Assembly: GCF_023283845.1 (NCBI RefSeq)
Contig: NZ_JAKILC010000017.1
Span: forward strand, 1-64,000
Length of the DNA: 64,000 bases
From: Shewanella marinintestina
GTDB lineage: Bacteria; Pseudomonadota; Gammaproteobacteria; Enterobacterales; Shewanellaceae
Reading direction: 5' to 3'
In this document: in pieces, positions 24,735 through 35,035 of the stretch
Layout: each line of letters starts with the position of its first letter
Numbering within the stretch: position 1 is the stretch's first letter
Translations under genes and position numbers: made by a program
Notes under the pieces: model-generated
The model's input: the letters and a program-made list of their open reading frames with translations, nothing else
Databases searched by the model: none
What the model was told of the DNA's origin: nothing

Positions 24735-26741
24735 TTAAGCTAAGATGGCAATTAACGCTTCTTCATCAATGACTTTAACCCCGAGCTCTTGCGCTTTAGC
24801 AAGCTTTGATCCTGCAGCAGCTCCAGCAACTAAACAGTCTGTATTTTTAGATACGCTGCCTGCTACTTTAGCGCCTAAAGCTTGTAGTTGAGCTTTAGCA
24901 TCATTACGGTTTAACTGAGTCAATGTCCCAGTTAATACCCAAGTTTGGCCTTTTAGCGACAAGTCTTCTTCGGCGACGTCTTCAATCACTGGCCAATGAA
25001 CGCCAGCTTCTATGAGCTTATCAATCACTTCAAGATTGTGCGCCTGAGCGAAAAAGTGCGCTAAATGCGCAGCGACAATCGTGCCAACATCATCTACTTT
25101 AATGAACGTTTCAGCGTCTGCTGACTTAAGTGCATCTAGGGTCTTAAAGTAAGCTGCAAGGTTAGCAGCCGTTGCCTCGCCAACTTCACGAATACCTAGC
25201 GCATATAAAAAACGTGCAAAGGTCGTTTGTTTTGCCACATCAATAGCTGCAACAAGTTTAGTTGCTGATTTCATGCCCATTCGCTCTAACATGGTCATAG
25301 CAGAAGCTGTCAATTTAAAGAGATCGGCAGGGCTTTCAACAAGCTCTTTATCAATAAGCTGTTCAACCACTTTATCGCCCATACCATCGATATCTAAAGC
25401 TTTACGTGAAGCAAAGTGTTTAATGGCTTCTTTACGTTGAGCTTCGCAAAATAGTCCACCTGTACAGCGCGCAACAGCTTCGCCTTCAACACGCTCTACT
25501 TCGCTATCACACACTGGACACTGTGCAGGAAAAACAATGTCTTTAGCATCTTCAGGGCGTTTCTCTGCGACAACAGCGACGATTTGTGGGATCACGTCGC
25601 CTGCACGGCGAATAATAATCGTATCGCCAATTTTCACTCCAAGACGAGCCACTTCGTCGGCATTGTGTAGCGTCGCATTAGATACGGTTACACCACCTAC
25701 AAAAACAGGCTTTAAACGCGCAACGGGCGTAACGGCACCGGTACGACCCACTTGGAAGTCAACACCTTCAAGCAGCGTCATCTCTTCTTGCGCTGGAAAC
25801 TTAAATGCCGTTGCCCAACGCGGCGCTTTAGCCACAAAACCTAGCGCAAGTTGATGGGCGATTTGGTTAACTTTAATTACCACACCGTCGATTTCAAATG
25901 CCAAATCACTACGGCGCTGTTGAATATCATTGTAATAAGCCATCACTTCTGTCACAGAATTGCACACTTTGACTTCTTGACTGACTGGAACGCCCCAAGA
26001 ACGCAGTTGCTCTAACTGACCATAATGACTATCAGCAAGCGCCCAGCTATCGGGCTCTACAACACCTAATGCATACGCATAAAAACCTAAAGCGCGACTT
26101 GCAGTAATTTTACTGTCTAACTGACGCAAACTTCCCGCCGCAGCGTTACGTGGATTAACAAATAGCTTTTCACCTTTAGCTCTAGCGCGCTCATTTAACG
26201 CATCGAACGCTTTATGAGGCATAATCACCTCACCGCGCACCTCAACTAATTCAGGTAAGTTGTCACCGCGCAGTTTCAAAGGAATCGATTTAATTGTACG
26301 AACATTTTCGCTGATATCTTCACCCGTTTGACCATCTCCACGAGTTGCTGCACGCTCAAATACACCGTCACGGTATACAATACTGACCGCTAAGCCATCA
26401 AGCTTTGGTTCACAACAATAGCTTAAGTCTTTGCCGGTCCTATCAACAATGCGTTGATTAAATGCCGTGAACTCCACCTCATCAAAGACATTATCTAAGC
26501 TCAGCATAGGTTTTAAATGCTGAATTTGTTCAAACTTAGCAAGGGCCTGACCACCAACCCTTTGGGTTGGCGAGTCTGCAAGGCAAAGTTGAGGATGTTC
26601 GGTTTCAAGCGCTTTCAGTTTGTGCAATAAGCGATCGTACTCGGCATCGGGAATTGATGGGCTGTCATCAACATAATAACGATAGTTATGTTGATTAAGT
26701 TCAGCGGTAAGCTGAGCAATTTCGTTTTCAATAGCTTGCAT
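24735..26741 (-). CDS. ligA: NAD+-dependent DNA ligase LigA
   Basis: The enzyme seals nicks during replication and repair with NAD+. Domains in order: Ia (NAD-binding, 1-70), adenylation domain with the AMP-lysine Lys113 in EPKLDGLAVS, OB fold, Cys4 zinc finger (CPVCDSE and CTGGLFC), helix-hairpin-helix repeats, and a C-terminal BRCT domain (about 590-668, with TWVLTGTL). At 668 residues it matches the family. I chose the second of two adjacent ATG codons because GGA lies 7 nt upstream and the sequence MQAIENEIAQL aligns with the E. coli start; a further upstream frame would add 15 residues that cross the zipA terminator hairpin. It is third in the smc-zipA-ligA group. Confidence 0.98.
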   Translation of the reverse strand: MQAIENEIAQLTAELNQHNYRYYVDDSPSIPDAEYDRLLHKLKALETEHPQLCLADSPTQRVGGQALAKFEQIQHLKPMLSLDNVFDEVEFTAFNQRIVDRTGKDLSYCCEPKLDGLAVSIVYRDGVFERAATRGDGQTGEDISENVRTIKSIPLKLRGDNLPELVEVRGEVIMPHKAFDALNERARAKGEKLFVNPRNAAAGSLRQLDSKITASRALGFYAYALGVVEPDSWALADSHYGQLEQLRSWGVPVSQEVKVCNSVTEVMAYYNDIQQRRSDLAFEIDGVVIKVNQIAHQLALGFVAKAPRWATAFKFPAQEEMTLLEGVDFQVGRTGAVTPVARLKPVFVGGVTVSNATLHNADEVARLGVKIGDTIIIRRAGDVIPQIVAVVAEKRPEDAKDIVFPAQCPVCDSEVERVEGEAVARCTGGLFCEAQRKEAIKHFASRKALDIDGMGDKVVEQLIDKELVESPADLFKLTASAMTMLERMGMKSATKLVAAIDVAKQTTFARFLYALGIREVGEATAANLAAYFKTLDALKSADAETFIKVDDVGTIVAAHLAHFFAQAHNLEVIDKLIEAGVHWPVIEDVAEEDLSLKGQTWVLTGTLTQLNRNDAKAQLQALGAKVAGSVSKNTDCLVAGAAAGSKLAKAQELGVKVIDEEALIAILA

Positions 26742-26761
26742 CATAATGTCCAAATAATAAC

Positions 26762-26783
26762 AAAGGCCGCTGCTGCGGCCTTT
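26762..26783 (-). terminator. hairpin/terminator between zipA and ligA
   Basis: Arms AAAGGCCGC and GCGGCCTTT with a 4-nt loop; on the minus strand followed by GTTATTATTT. The T-run is interrupted, so it may attenuate and not fully stop read-through into ligA. Confidence 0.65.
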
Positions 26784-26845
26784 CAAATGTTTTACTTTGC
26801 AAAACCTAACTTAGGTTTTGAATATTAACTGAGATTAAGCAACGT

Positions 26846-27769
26846 CTAGCTGTTAACCTGGGCCCTGATCCGCTGAATATAATTCTGCTTGGTACTTTCT
26901 AACCATTCATCACGGCCACCATCAAGTACCACGCCGCCTAGGTCATCAGCTATCTGATGCGCAGAATTGAGCATGGTAGCAAAGTTCATCAATGCATCAC
27001 CGTGACAAGGTAAAGTCATAAATAGCACCACACCTTGAGTGGTAAATTGCTCCATATTATCTGGATCAAAGACACCTGGTTTTACCATATTCGCCATCGA
27101 GAAAAGAACTTTTCCAGTACCAGCATTATCTTCATGGCGGTGGAAGATGTTCATCTCACCAAACTTAAAGTTAAGCGTTAACAAACAAGGTAATAATTCA
27201 GCACCGTTTAGCTCTTCGCCTTCATGAGCAACAACATGTAGCACTAATACATCAACAGGGTCGGCTAACTCTTCAACTTCTTCCGCTTTAACAGGAGCAG
27301 GGGCGGCGTCGGCAGTCACTTCTTGAGCCGCTGCTGTTTGCACGCTATGGCTTGTATTTGACGGTTCAACTCTTGGCTCTTCAGTGCCAAATAAAGATTC
27401 CTGTACTGGCGCTTCAGTTGCCAGAATAGCACTTTCAGTTGATAAAGATGGCTCAACTCTGGCTTTATTGATTTTAGCGGCAGGCGATGGGCTAAGTTCA
27501 AAAACCTCTTCTACTGACTCTTGCTCTTTGCTTGGTTCTGTATCCAACTTACTTGTGTCATCAGTCGGCTCGGTCTTAACCACCCTTACCTCACCGATAC
27601 CATCATTATCAAAGCCATCAGCATCACGACGTTCGCGGCTTATATCCGCCATAGGGCTCTGTTTGTAGCCCTTAGGTTGTTGCTTCCGAATGGACCAAAA
27701 ACCATGCACAAGTACGGCAATAATTGCTATTACACCTAATAAAAGCAATACCAGCTGAAAATTTTCCAT
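26846..27769 (-). CDS. zipA: cell division protein ZipA
   Basis: ZipA anchors FtsZ to the inner membrane and helps assemble the divisome. The 307-residue protein has an N-terminal transmembrane helix (about 5-24, N-out), a short basic patch (RKQQPKGYK), a long acidic and proline-rich linker (about 40-170) and a C-terminal FtsZ-binding domain (about 175-300, with NIFHRHEDNAGTGKVLFSMA). The domain order is diagnostic. AGGG lies 6 nt before the ATG. It is 23 nt downstream of smc. Confidence 0.97.
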   Translation of the reverse strand: MENFQLVLLLLGVIAIIAVLVHGFWSIRKQQPKGYKQSPMADISRERRDADGFDNDGIGEVRVVKTEPTDDTSKLDTEPSKEQESVEEVFELSPSPAAKINKARVEPSLSTESAILATEAPVQESLFGTEEPRVEPSNTSHSVQTAAAQEVTADAAPAPVKAEEVEELADPVDVLVLHVVAHEGEELNGAELLPCLLTLNFKFGEMNIFHRHEDNAGTGKVLFSMANMVKPGVFDPDNMEQFTTQGVVLFMTLPCHGDALMNFATMLNSAHQIADDLGGVVLDGGRDEWLESTKQNYIQRIRAQVNS

Positions 27770-27792
27770 TGGTTACCCTGTATTTCTTATGT

Positions 27793-30700
27793 TTATCCGG
27801 CGTCAGCTAATGCCACCGCTTCATCTATGTCAACAGCCACAATGCGCGAAACACCGGGCTCATGCATAGTCACACCGATAAGTTGATCTGCCAATTCCAT
27901 GGTGATCTTGTTGTGACTAATATATATAAATTGCACGCTTTGGGACATCTCTTTTACCAAACGACAAAAACGTTCGACATTCGCGTCATCCAGAGGTGCA
28001 TCAACTTCATCTAGCATACAAAAAGGTGCAGGATTTAGTCTAAAAATCGCAAAAACTAATGATAAAGCGGTTAACGCTTTTTCTCCACCAGAAAGTAAGT
28101 GAATTGTACTATTCTTCTTACCTGGCGGCCTCGCCATAATGGTTACTCCCGTTTCTAACAAGTCATCATCGGTTAAGGCTAAATAAGCACTACCACCGCC
28201 AAAGACCTTAGGAAAAAGTAAGCCTAAATCAGCGTTCACTTTGTCAAAAGTCTCTTTAAAGCGACTCTTGGTTTCTTTATCAATTTTGCGAATTGCTTCT
28301 TCTAAACTGTTTAGCGCCGCATTTAAGTCATCATCTTGACTGTCTAAATAAAGCTTACGCTGATTTTGTTGATCAAATTCTTCAATAGCCGCCAAGTTAA
28401 TAGCGCCCAACTCAGCAACCTTTGTGCGCAATCGTTCAAGCTCTTTTTGGCGCCATAAGGTGCTCTTGTTATCATCTAACGTTGATAATATTTGTTCAAC
28501 ATCAACACTTTGTTCATTTAGCAACCGTTGTTGACTGTCAATTTGACCTTTTAAACCTTCACGACGTAACTTTAACGTGCTTGTAGATTGAGTCAAGTCT
28601 TCTAACTTCGCAAGCTGTTGTTTTTTATTCGTTCCTGCACTATCGCACAGTTCCTGAAGTTCAGCTTGCTGCTGTCTTAACACTGTTAAGGCATCTTGCT
28701 GGATTTGCTGTGCATGCAGTGCTTGCTCTAATTGCACTTGCAAGGGTTGAACGTCGCCTTCTTGGGTTTCATTGTCTTTCGCGTCTAATTGCAACAGCAG
28801 TTGAGTTTCACTTTGTTTAAGTTCAGTCAAACGCTGAAGATGTTGTTTAACTTGCTGTTCAACTAGCATTAATTGCGTATGTAATTGATGCTCACTAACT
28901 GACAATTGACTGACTTTGGCATCGAGTTGCTGGCGTTGTGGTTTAAGCAGTGCGACTTGCTCAAATGCTAACGTCTTTTGCTGCTGGCCTTGCGTTTTAG
29001 CTGTTAACGATTGCTCTAGTTCAGTATTTAACTGTTGTTGTAAACTATTACGTTCTACAATGCTTAACTGCAATTGTTGCAGTTCTTGCTTGGCTTCCAC
29101 TAACTCTTGCTGACTTTTAACTAATCGAGTTGTGGTTTCATTAATTGATTGCTGCTGCGATCGCAATTGAGAACTAAAGCTTGCCAGCTCAATTTGCTGA
29201 GATTGAATAAACTGTACCTTGTGCTGAATTTGCACCATCAGCGGACTGAGGCTTTGCTTTAATTCTGCTAAGGACTCACTTAATTGCGACAATGCATGCT
29301 TGTCCTGCGCTACGCTCTCTTGCAGTGCAATTTGCTCACTCTTGAGCTCTACAATCGAACCGGTAGCCTGAGTTTTTTCGATAATAAAATCGATACCCAC
29401 TAAGTAACCATCAGCGGTTGCAATCAACTGTTCAGCATTAAGTGCACTTCGCTGTAAAAGTGCTTCTTCAATGGTTGTTAACCAAGTTACATGATTCAAC
29501 CAAGGGGCGAGATTTACCGGTGCTTTAATAACGCCATTATCCGTATTGCCGGCTAAAAAACCATGGACTGAAGGTTCTCTATCTGATCCATCAGTGGATA
29601 ACACAGGTGTGTTTAATAGCCCTGAAAGCAATATATCAACCGCATTTTCCCAGCCAGGCGAAACCTCAAGCACCTGCCATAATTCATCTTGAACACTGGA
29701 TTTTTCGCTCGGTAAAAGCTGCGTTACAACCGATAAGCGCCCTTGCTCATCAGCAAGTTTTACTTTTAGATTATCTTGCTCCAGCAGTAATGTTTGTTCT
29801 TGCTGCTGCTTAGCTTCTAATTGAAACTTAAGCTCGTCGTGGATCTCTTGCTCTTGCTCAATAACACCGCTTAATGCGCTAACTTGTTGCGTTAAATCTT
29901 GAGATTTTAACTGTTCAAGCTCTGTCGAAGTCACTTGAACTTGCTCACCTAATCTCGCCACTAACTTATGCTTGTTTGCGATATCTGATTCATTATGACT
30001 CAGTTGATTTCGATTCATCTCAAACTTTAAATTGGCCTGAGTATGGGCATCATTTAACTCACTTAACTGCTCATTAAGCTGCTCAAGTTGTTCATTGGCA
30101 AGCGCAAGCTCACTATCAGCCTTGGCAAGTTGTTCTCTCAATAAACTAGCATCTGGTTGCGCTTCAGCTTGCTGCGCTAATAACTGAGTTTGTTTAACTT
30201 GTTCTGCTGCCAATAACTCACGATATGAGGTTAATTGTGCCGCTAACTCTTGCAAACGCTGACTTAAGCTTTCATCTTGTTGTTGACGATGCTTAAGCGA
30301 CTGCTCAAGCTTAGCAATGTGAGTTTTGGTTAGATAAAACGCTTCAACTTGCTGCGCTTCTTGGTTATCCAACTCATTAAGCTTTAATGTCTGCTCAGTC
30401 AAGCCAAGCTCTAATGTTTGTTGTTCTGCTTGAAGTTTGGCTTGCTGCAATTCAAGCTTTGCTAACTCTGCATCAATTTTTGCCGTTTGCAACGTCAATT
30501 CATGAAACCGCGATACAGAAAGCTCTGCATCACATTTACGCTCAGCTTGTTTAAGCTCTCGATATTGTCTAGCAGTCTCGGCTTGCTCTGCTAATTTATC
30601 GAGTTGTTTTGTCAGCTCTGAACGAATGTCGCCTAAACGCGCTAAGTTTTCGCGAGTGTGTCGAATCCTATTTTCGGTTTCACGGCGGCGCTCTTTATAG

Positions 30701-31215
30701 CGTGAAATACCTGCTGCTTCTTCAATAAAAACTCTCAATTCTTGTGGCTTAGATTCAATCAGACGAGAAATTGTGCCCTGCTCAATAATCGCGTAACTTC
30801 GCGGTCCGAGTCCCGTCCCCATAAAGAGATCTGTAATGTCTTTACGGCGGCATTTTTGATTATTAAGAAAATAGCTCGAGTCGCCATCACGGCTGACCTG
30901 GCGTTTAACAGCAATCTCTTGATAGCTTGAATATTGCCCTGCTAAGCGACCATCTTGGTTATCAAATAACAATTCAACGCTGGCAACTGAAACCGGGCGC
31001 CTTGCCGTTGAACCATTAAAGATGACATCCGCCATCGAATCGCCACGTAAATGTTTGGCTGAGCTTTCGCCTAATACCCATCGCACAGCGTCAATGACAT
31101 TCGATTTACCACAGCCGTTTGGCCCAATAATCGCTGTCAGTGCACTCAGTAATGGTATTTTTGTTGGATCGACAAATGACTTGAATCCGGCAAGTTTAAT
31201 CTGTTTGAGTCTCAT
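27793..31215 (-). CDS. smc: chromosome partition protein Smc
   Basis: This 1140-residue ATPase organises and segregates the chromosome. The Walker A motif is GPNGCGKS (31-38). Two long coiled coils (about 165-485 and 645-980, very rich in Gln, Leu, Glu) flank a hinge (about 500-630). The C-terminal part has the signature LLSGGEKALTAL and Walker B CMLDEVDAPLDDAN. ScpA/ScpB partners are not in the window. First gene of the smc-zipA-ligA operon; the ribosome-binding site is weak. It is a standard Smc, not MukB. Confidence 0.97.
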   Translation of the reverse strand: MRLKQIKLAGFKSFVDPTKIPLLSALTAIIGPNGCGKSNVIDAVRWVLGESSAKHLRGDSMADVIFNGSTARRPVSVASVELLFDNQDGRLAGQYSSYQEIAVKRQVSRDGDSSYFLNNQKCRRKDITDLFMGTGLGPRSYAIIEQGTISRLIESKPQELRVFIEEAAGISRYKERRRETENRIRHTRENLARLGDIRSELTKQLDKLAEQAETARQYRELKQAERKCDAELSVSRFHELTLQTAKIDAELAKLELQQAKLQAEQQTLELGLTEQTLKLNELDNQEAQQVEAFYLTKTHIAKLEQSLKHRQQQDESLSQRLQELAAQLTSYRELLAAEQVKQTQLLAQQAEAQPDASLLREQLAKADSELALANEQLEQLNEQLSELNDAHTQANLKFEMNRNQLSHNESDIANKHKLVARLGEQVQVTSTELEQLKSQDLTQQVSALSGVIEQEQEIHDELKFQLEAKQQQEQTLLLEQDNLKVKLADEQGRLSVVTQLLPSEKSSVQDELWQVLEVSPGWENAVDILLSGLLNTPVLSTDGSDREPSVHGFLAGNTDNGVIKAPVNLAPWLNHVTWLTTIEEALLQRSALNAEQLIATADGYLVGIDFIIEKTQATGSIVELKSEQIALQESVAQDKHALSQLSESLAELKQSLSPLMVQIQHKVQFIQSQQIELASFSSQLRSQQQSINETTTRLVKSQQELVEAKQELQQLQLSIVERNSLQQQLNTELEQSLTAKTQGQQQKTLAFEQVALLKPQRQQLDAKVSQLSVSEHQLHTQLMLVEQQVKQHLQRLTELKQSETQLLLQLDAKDNETQEGDVQPLQVQLEQALHAQQIQQDALTVLRQQQAELQELCDSAGTNKKQQLAKLEDLTQSTSTLKLRREGLKGQIDSQQRLLNEQSVDVEQILSTLDDNKSTLWRQKELERLRTKVAELGAINLAAIEEFDQQNQRKLYLDSQDDDLNAALNSLEEAIRKIDKETKSRFKETFDKVNADLGLLFPKVFGGGSAYLALTDDDLLETGVTIMARPPGKKNSTIHLLSGGEKALTALSLVFAIFRLNPAPFCMLDEVDAPLDDANVERFCRLVKEMSQSVQFIYISHNKITMELADQLIGVTMHEPGVSRIVAVDIDEAVALADAG

Positions 31216-31480
31216 GGCGCCGTTTAGTCATTTCCTCGCTAGGAGTTAGCGATTTAGGTTGAGGGCTTATAGATAGAGCTAGCGATTGGCGATTAACATA
31301 TTAAGCAACACAAGCCCTAGCATTACAACGCAACTATCGCGTTTTTACAGGGCTAACTTTACCAAAGCTGACTGCATTTTGTAACGTTTTTTATTGATGA
31401 TTAAGCGCTTTTAACTTGTGATTAAATAGCGACTGACTCACAATCGTACTAATGCGCATTCTTAACAACGTAATATTTCT

Positions 31481-32254
31481 ATGAATAAAACCAATCAAGT
31501 ACAAAAAAAAAGCGGTGTTAATTATTTTCTCGACGGCTTTGGTTTAATCAAGCAACCCGGTCTCAGAAGATTTGTTTTTATTCCGTTATCGATCAACTTG
31601 CTGCTATTTGGCGGTCTTATCTATTTCGCCATAGGTCAATTAGAAAGTGTCTTTGCCTGGCTTTCAGGGCAATTACCTGAGTATTTAAGCTGGCTGAACT
31701 TTATATTGTGGCCTCTCGCAGTGCTGACGCTTTTGGTGGTAATGTCATTTATTTTTAGTTCGGTGATGAACTGGCTAGCGGCGCCGTTTAACGGCTTACT
31801 AGCTGAAAAAGTTGAGCAACAACTCACTGGTAAACCGCTCAACACTGGTGGCGGTATAGACTTAATCAAAGACTTACCACGAATTTTAGGCCGAGAATGG
31901 ATAAAGCTTAAATACTACCTACCCCGCGCTATTGTTTTTCTACTACTATTTTTAGTGCCTTTTGTTGGCCAAACCATTGCGCCGGTTTTATGGTTCTTAT
32001 TCAGTGCTTGGATGATGGCAATTCAATATTGTGACTACCCATTTGATAACCACAAAGTGCCGTTTGCTGATATGAAGTTTGCATTAAACCAAACAAAGGG
32101 CAGCAGCTTTAGCTTTGGGGCAGCAGTAACACTCTTTTCAATGATCCCAATTGTTAACTTTGTGGTCATGCCAGTTGCTATTTGTGGCGCCACAGCAATG
32201 TGGGTCGATAAATATCGCGACGCTTATAAAAACGACGCTATCGCACCAGAGTAG
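31481..32254 (+). CDS. cysZ: sulfate transporter CysZ
   Basis: CysZ is an inner-membrane sulfate uptake protein that feeds cysteine synthesis. The 257-residue protein begins with the conserved GVNYFLDGFGLIKQPGLRRF segment and has four to five hydrophobic helices; the sequence FNGLLAEKVEQQL and the C-terminal CGATAMWVDKYR are family features. It is divergent from smc across 265 bp. No strong Shine-Dalgarno is seen before the ATG. cysK lies 6 kb away in the same direction but in another transcript. Confidence 0.92.
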   Translation: MNKTNQVQKKSGVNYFLDGFGLIKQPGLRRFVFIPLSINLLLFGGLIYFAIGQLESVFAWLSGQLPEYLSWLNFILWPLAVLTLLVVMSFIFSSVMNWLAAPFNGLLAEKVEQQLTGKPLNTGGGIDLIKDLPRILGREWIKLKYYLPRAIVFLLLFLVPFVGQTIAPVLWFLFSAWMMAIQYCDYPFDNHKVPFADMKFALNQTKGSSFSFGAAVTLFSMIPIVNFVVMPVAICGATAMWVDKYRDAYKNDAIAPE

Positions 32255-32278
32255 ACCTTGTCCCCTATCTTACAAATA

Positions 32279-32306
32279 AGAACCATGCTTCGGCATGGTT
32301 TTTATT
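32279..32306 (+). terminator. rho-independent terminator after cysZ
   Basis: AACCATGC, TTCG loop, GCATGGTT followed by TTTATTT. It lies 25 nt past the cysZ stop. Confidence 0.85.
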
Positions 32307-32600
32307 TAAAGATTATCCATTTATAGCAGTCAGTATAAGGAGTTGATCTACTCAAAATTTTTTTTGGCAAACTAATTCAAGGCGAATAACTGAAAGAATG
32401 GTTGCTCCCTTGTGAAGTTGCCTTGTCTCATAGCCGCTAAACTCTCGCTGAACGACCAAACCTTTAGACTGATTGGTATTAATTGCTATTAGGACGAGAA
32501 CTCTAGACAAGTTTTGTAACAATATCTGAAGCGTACCATCTCTTATCAGCAACTCATTTCTGGCACAATCCACGCAACACTATAACAACAAGAATAACAA
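32307..32600 (+). other. upstream region of the DUF5916 gene
   Basis: With the terminator removed, about 290 bp remain without a supported gene. The minus strand has an open frame here, but it has no ribosome-binding site and no recognisable sequence. It probably holds the promoter of the outer-membrane protein. Confidence 0.4.
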
Positions 32601-34934
32601 ATGATTAAAGTTAGCTTTTTATCTTTAGCCTTTCTTTGTAGCGCCTACTCTTCTCACGCTTTAGCTGGCGAAACCTCACAATTTAGTATTCAAATACCAA
32701 CCATCGAGGGAAATATCGAAATCGATGGCGATTTTAGTGAGCCTCAATGGCAACAAGCTGCAACGGCATCTTTAGCCTTTGAGACCAGTCCAGGCGAAAA
32801 TATCGCGGCTCCAGTACAAACCCAAGTCAAGATCTTCGCTACTCAATCGAGTTTATTTTTGAGCTACAGCGCAAACGATCCTAACCCCGAATACATACGA
32901 GCAAATTTAAGCGATAGAGATAGCGTTTGGGGCGACGACTTAGTCGGCATTAAACTCGACACATTTAACGATGCAAGACTTGCATATCAGTTCTTTGTCA
33001 ACGCTTATGGCGTACAGATGGACTCGATTGAAAATGAACTAACTGGTAGTGAAAGTGATGCTTGGGATGGTATTTGGTACAGCGCCGCCAAACGCACTGA
33101 CTCCGGATATCAAGTTGAAATAGAATTGCCACTTCGCTTGCTAAATTTTGACCCAAAAGATCTGCAAACATGGGGCATTGAGTTTATTCGTTTTTATCCT
33201 CGAAACGAGGAGCATAGATTATCTAGTCATCAAATTGATCGTGATAATAACTGTACATTATGTCAGTTAGGTGTCGCCACTGGTCTTGCTAATATCGAAC
33301 AAGGCAACGACTTACAAATCACCCCGTCATTAGTGCTAAACCGCAATGCTAAACGGCCTCACGAAGAAAACAGCGAATGGGACAAAGACAATAATATAGA
33401 GCCGAGTTTAGATGTTCGCTGGGGTATTACCCCTAGTACTTTACTTAGTGCCACCTTAAACCCAGATTTCTCTCAAGTAGAAGCTGATGCGGGGCAACTG
33501 GATATCAACAGTACCTTTGCGCTTTTTTATCCCGAAAAACGCGCTTTCTTTCTAGATAACAAGGACTATTTTGATACTCAGTTAAACCTACTACATACTC
33601 GAAATATTGGATCTCCTGACTATGGCTTAAAGTTGACTAGCAAGCTTGGAGACCACACATTTGCCACCTTAATGACTGACGATACGAATACTAACTTCTT
33701 AGTTCCAGGCAACTTAAGTTCTGATGTGGCAAATATTGACCAAAAAAGTCATAACTTTGCAGGTCGCTACCGCTATGATTTTGGTAGACCACTTTCAATT
33801 GGCGCATTAGTTACGGCTAAAAAAAGTGACGATTACCATAACTATGTCAGCAGCTTAGACGCTAAATACCAACCAACTGACCATGATACTTTTATTGCCC
33901 AATATGTAGTCTCAGACACCTTATACCCAAGCGAGCTTTACAAGGAATTTTGTAATAGCGACGATTGTTTACCAAAATCAGATTGTGATTTAAATGATTG
34001 CGGCATTAATGAACGCGTACTAAGAACCCAAAAAAATGGCAGTTTTAGCGATGATATGTATTTACTTAAATATCAACGTGAAACTCGTAGCTGGAACGCT
34101 TTTGCACAATACACTTCTGTGGGCAATGATTTCAGAGCCGATCTCGGCTTTATTGAAAAAGTCGACTTTAAAAAGTTTGTCGCCGGGGGGGGGTATACTT
34201 GGTACCCACAATCTGGTTTTTTCAATAAAGTAAGGCTCAGTGGTGACTGGGATATTAGCCATAACCAAGCGGGCGAGAAATTAGAGCAAGAAGCTGAAGC
34301 TAATATCCAGCTAGATGGTCAATGGCAAAGCTACGCCACTTTTGGTGTGGTAAATCGCGATCGTGTTGGTCGTCGCCATAATGGTGCGTCACTCGACATT
34401 GATGGCAACACGCAAATGTTTACCGAAACCATGGGCTGGTTCTATGGCAATATCAAACCAACACGTTCGCTCTTTTTAGAAGTCGACATTAACTATGGTG
34501 ATGACATTGACTTTGCCAATGATCAACTGGGAACACGAGTAAAATTTAACCCAGGAATTAATTGGAAAGTGACTGACTCTATTGAGATGGACCTGTCGCA
34601 TGTGTATCGTACTTTAGATGTCGATGAGGGGCGTTTATTTACCGCAAACTTAAGTGATCTACGGTTAAGCTGGTATATCGATATTCATAATTTTATCAGA
34701 GTTTCTAGCGTCTATACTGATATTGAAAGAGATCCAAGCCTCTACCAATACAGTACACCAAATGCGCAGTATCAACAGTTAGGAAATGAAGTGTTATACG
34801 GCTATAAATTAAATCCTCAGAGCGTATTTTATCTAGGATACTCTGACGGACTTAAGGCCGATGACGCTATCGACTCGTTAATGAAAACCGAAGAAACTTA
34901 TTTTATGAAGGTCAGCTATGCTTGGTTGCTTTAA
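32601..34934 (+). CDS. DUF5916 outer-membrane beta-barrel protein with CBM9-like domain
   Basis: The 777-residue precursor has a signal peptide (about 1-22, ending SSHALA). Residues about 30-205 form a CBM9-like beta-sandwich (IEGNIEIDGDFSEPQWQQA, then DDLVGIKLDTFND). The remainder is the DUF5916 barrel, with FYPEKRAFFLDNKDYF as a typical block and a C-terminal aromatic strand ending YAWLL. Proteins of this kind occur in marine Bacteroidota and Shewanella outer membranes; the substrate is unknown. A cysteine-rich insert (CNSDDCLPKSDCDLNDC) at about 450-466 is probably a surface loop. A run of nine G codes for part of AGGGY (34185-34193). There is no strong ribosome-binding site. Confidence 0.85.
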   Translation: MIKVSFLSLAFLCSAYSSHALAGETSQFSIQIPTIEGNIEIDGDFSEPQWQQAATASLAFETSPGENIAAPVQTQVKIFATQSSLFLSYSANDPNPEYIRANLSDRDSVWGDDLVGIKLDTFNDARLAYQFFVNAYGVQMDSIENELTGSESDAWDGIWYSAAKRTDSGYQVEIELPLRLLNFDPKDLQTWGIEFIRFYPRNEEHRLSSHQIDRDNNCTLCQLGVATGLANIEQGNDLQITPSLVLNRNAKRPHEENSEWDKDNNIEPSLDVRWGITPSTLLSATLNPDFSQVEADAGQLDINSTFALFYPEKRAFFLDNKDYFDTQLNLLHTRNIGSPDYGLKLTSKLGDHTFATLMTDDTNTNFLVPGNLSSDVANIDQKSHNFAGRYRYDFGRPLSIGALVTAKKSDDYHNYVSSLDAKYQPTDHDTFIAQYVVSDTLYPSELYKEFCNSDDCLPKSDCDLNDCGINERVLRTQKNGSFSDDMYLLKYQRETRSWNAFAQYTSVGNDFRADLGFIEKVDFKKFVAGGGYTWYPQSGFFNKVRLSGDWDISHNQAGEKLEQEAEANIQLDGQWQSYATFGVVNRDRVGRRHNGASLDIDGNTQMFTETMGWFYGNIKPTRSLFLEVDINYGDDIDFANDQLGTRVKFNPGINWKVTDSIEMDLSHVYRTLDVDEGRLFTANLSDLRLSWYIDIHNFIRVSSVYTDIERDPSLYQYSTPNAQYQQLGNEVLYGYKLNPQSVFYLGYSDGLKADDAIDSLMKTEETYFMKVSYAWLL
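34185..34193 (+). repeat. G9 homopolymer tract inside a coding region
   Basis: Nine consecutive G within the DUF5916 gene encode three glycines. The frame is intact at this length. A gain or loss of one G would truncate the protein, the usual basis for slipped-strand phase variation. Confidence 0.95.
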
Positions 34935-34984
34935 TCTCCTTGTAAGTTAATCAACTAAACCCACCAGAGCATTGCCAATGTATT

Positions 34985-35026
34985 ACCCATTAAAAAAGCA
35001 GCCAATAGGCTGCTTTTTTAATGGGT
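34985..35026. terminator. bidirectional terminator with extended 19-bp arms
   Basis: ACCCATTAAAAAAGCAGCC and its complement flank an AATA loop with no mismatch. The A-run and T-run on the two sides make it a terminator for the DUF5916 gene and for the converging diguanylate cyclase gene. Confidence 0.9.
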
Positions 35027-35035
35027 TACCTGCGA

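Noticed and set aside
32352..32573. Minus-strand frame upstream of the DUF5916 gene
   Set aside because: No ribosome site, no recognisable domain, and it covers the expected promoter region.
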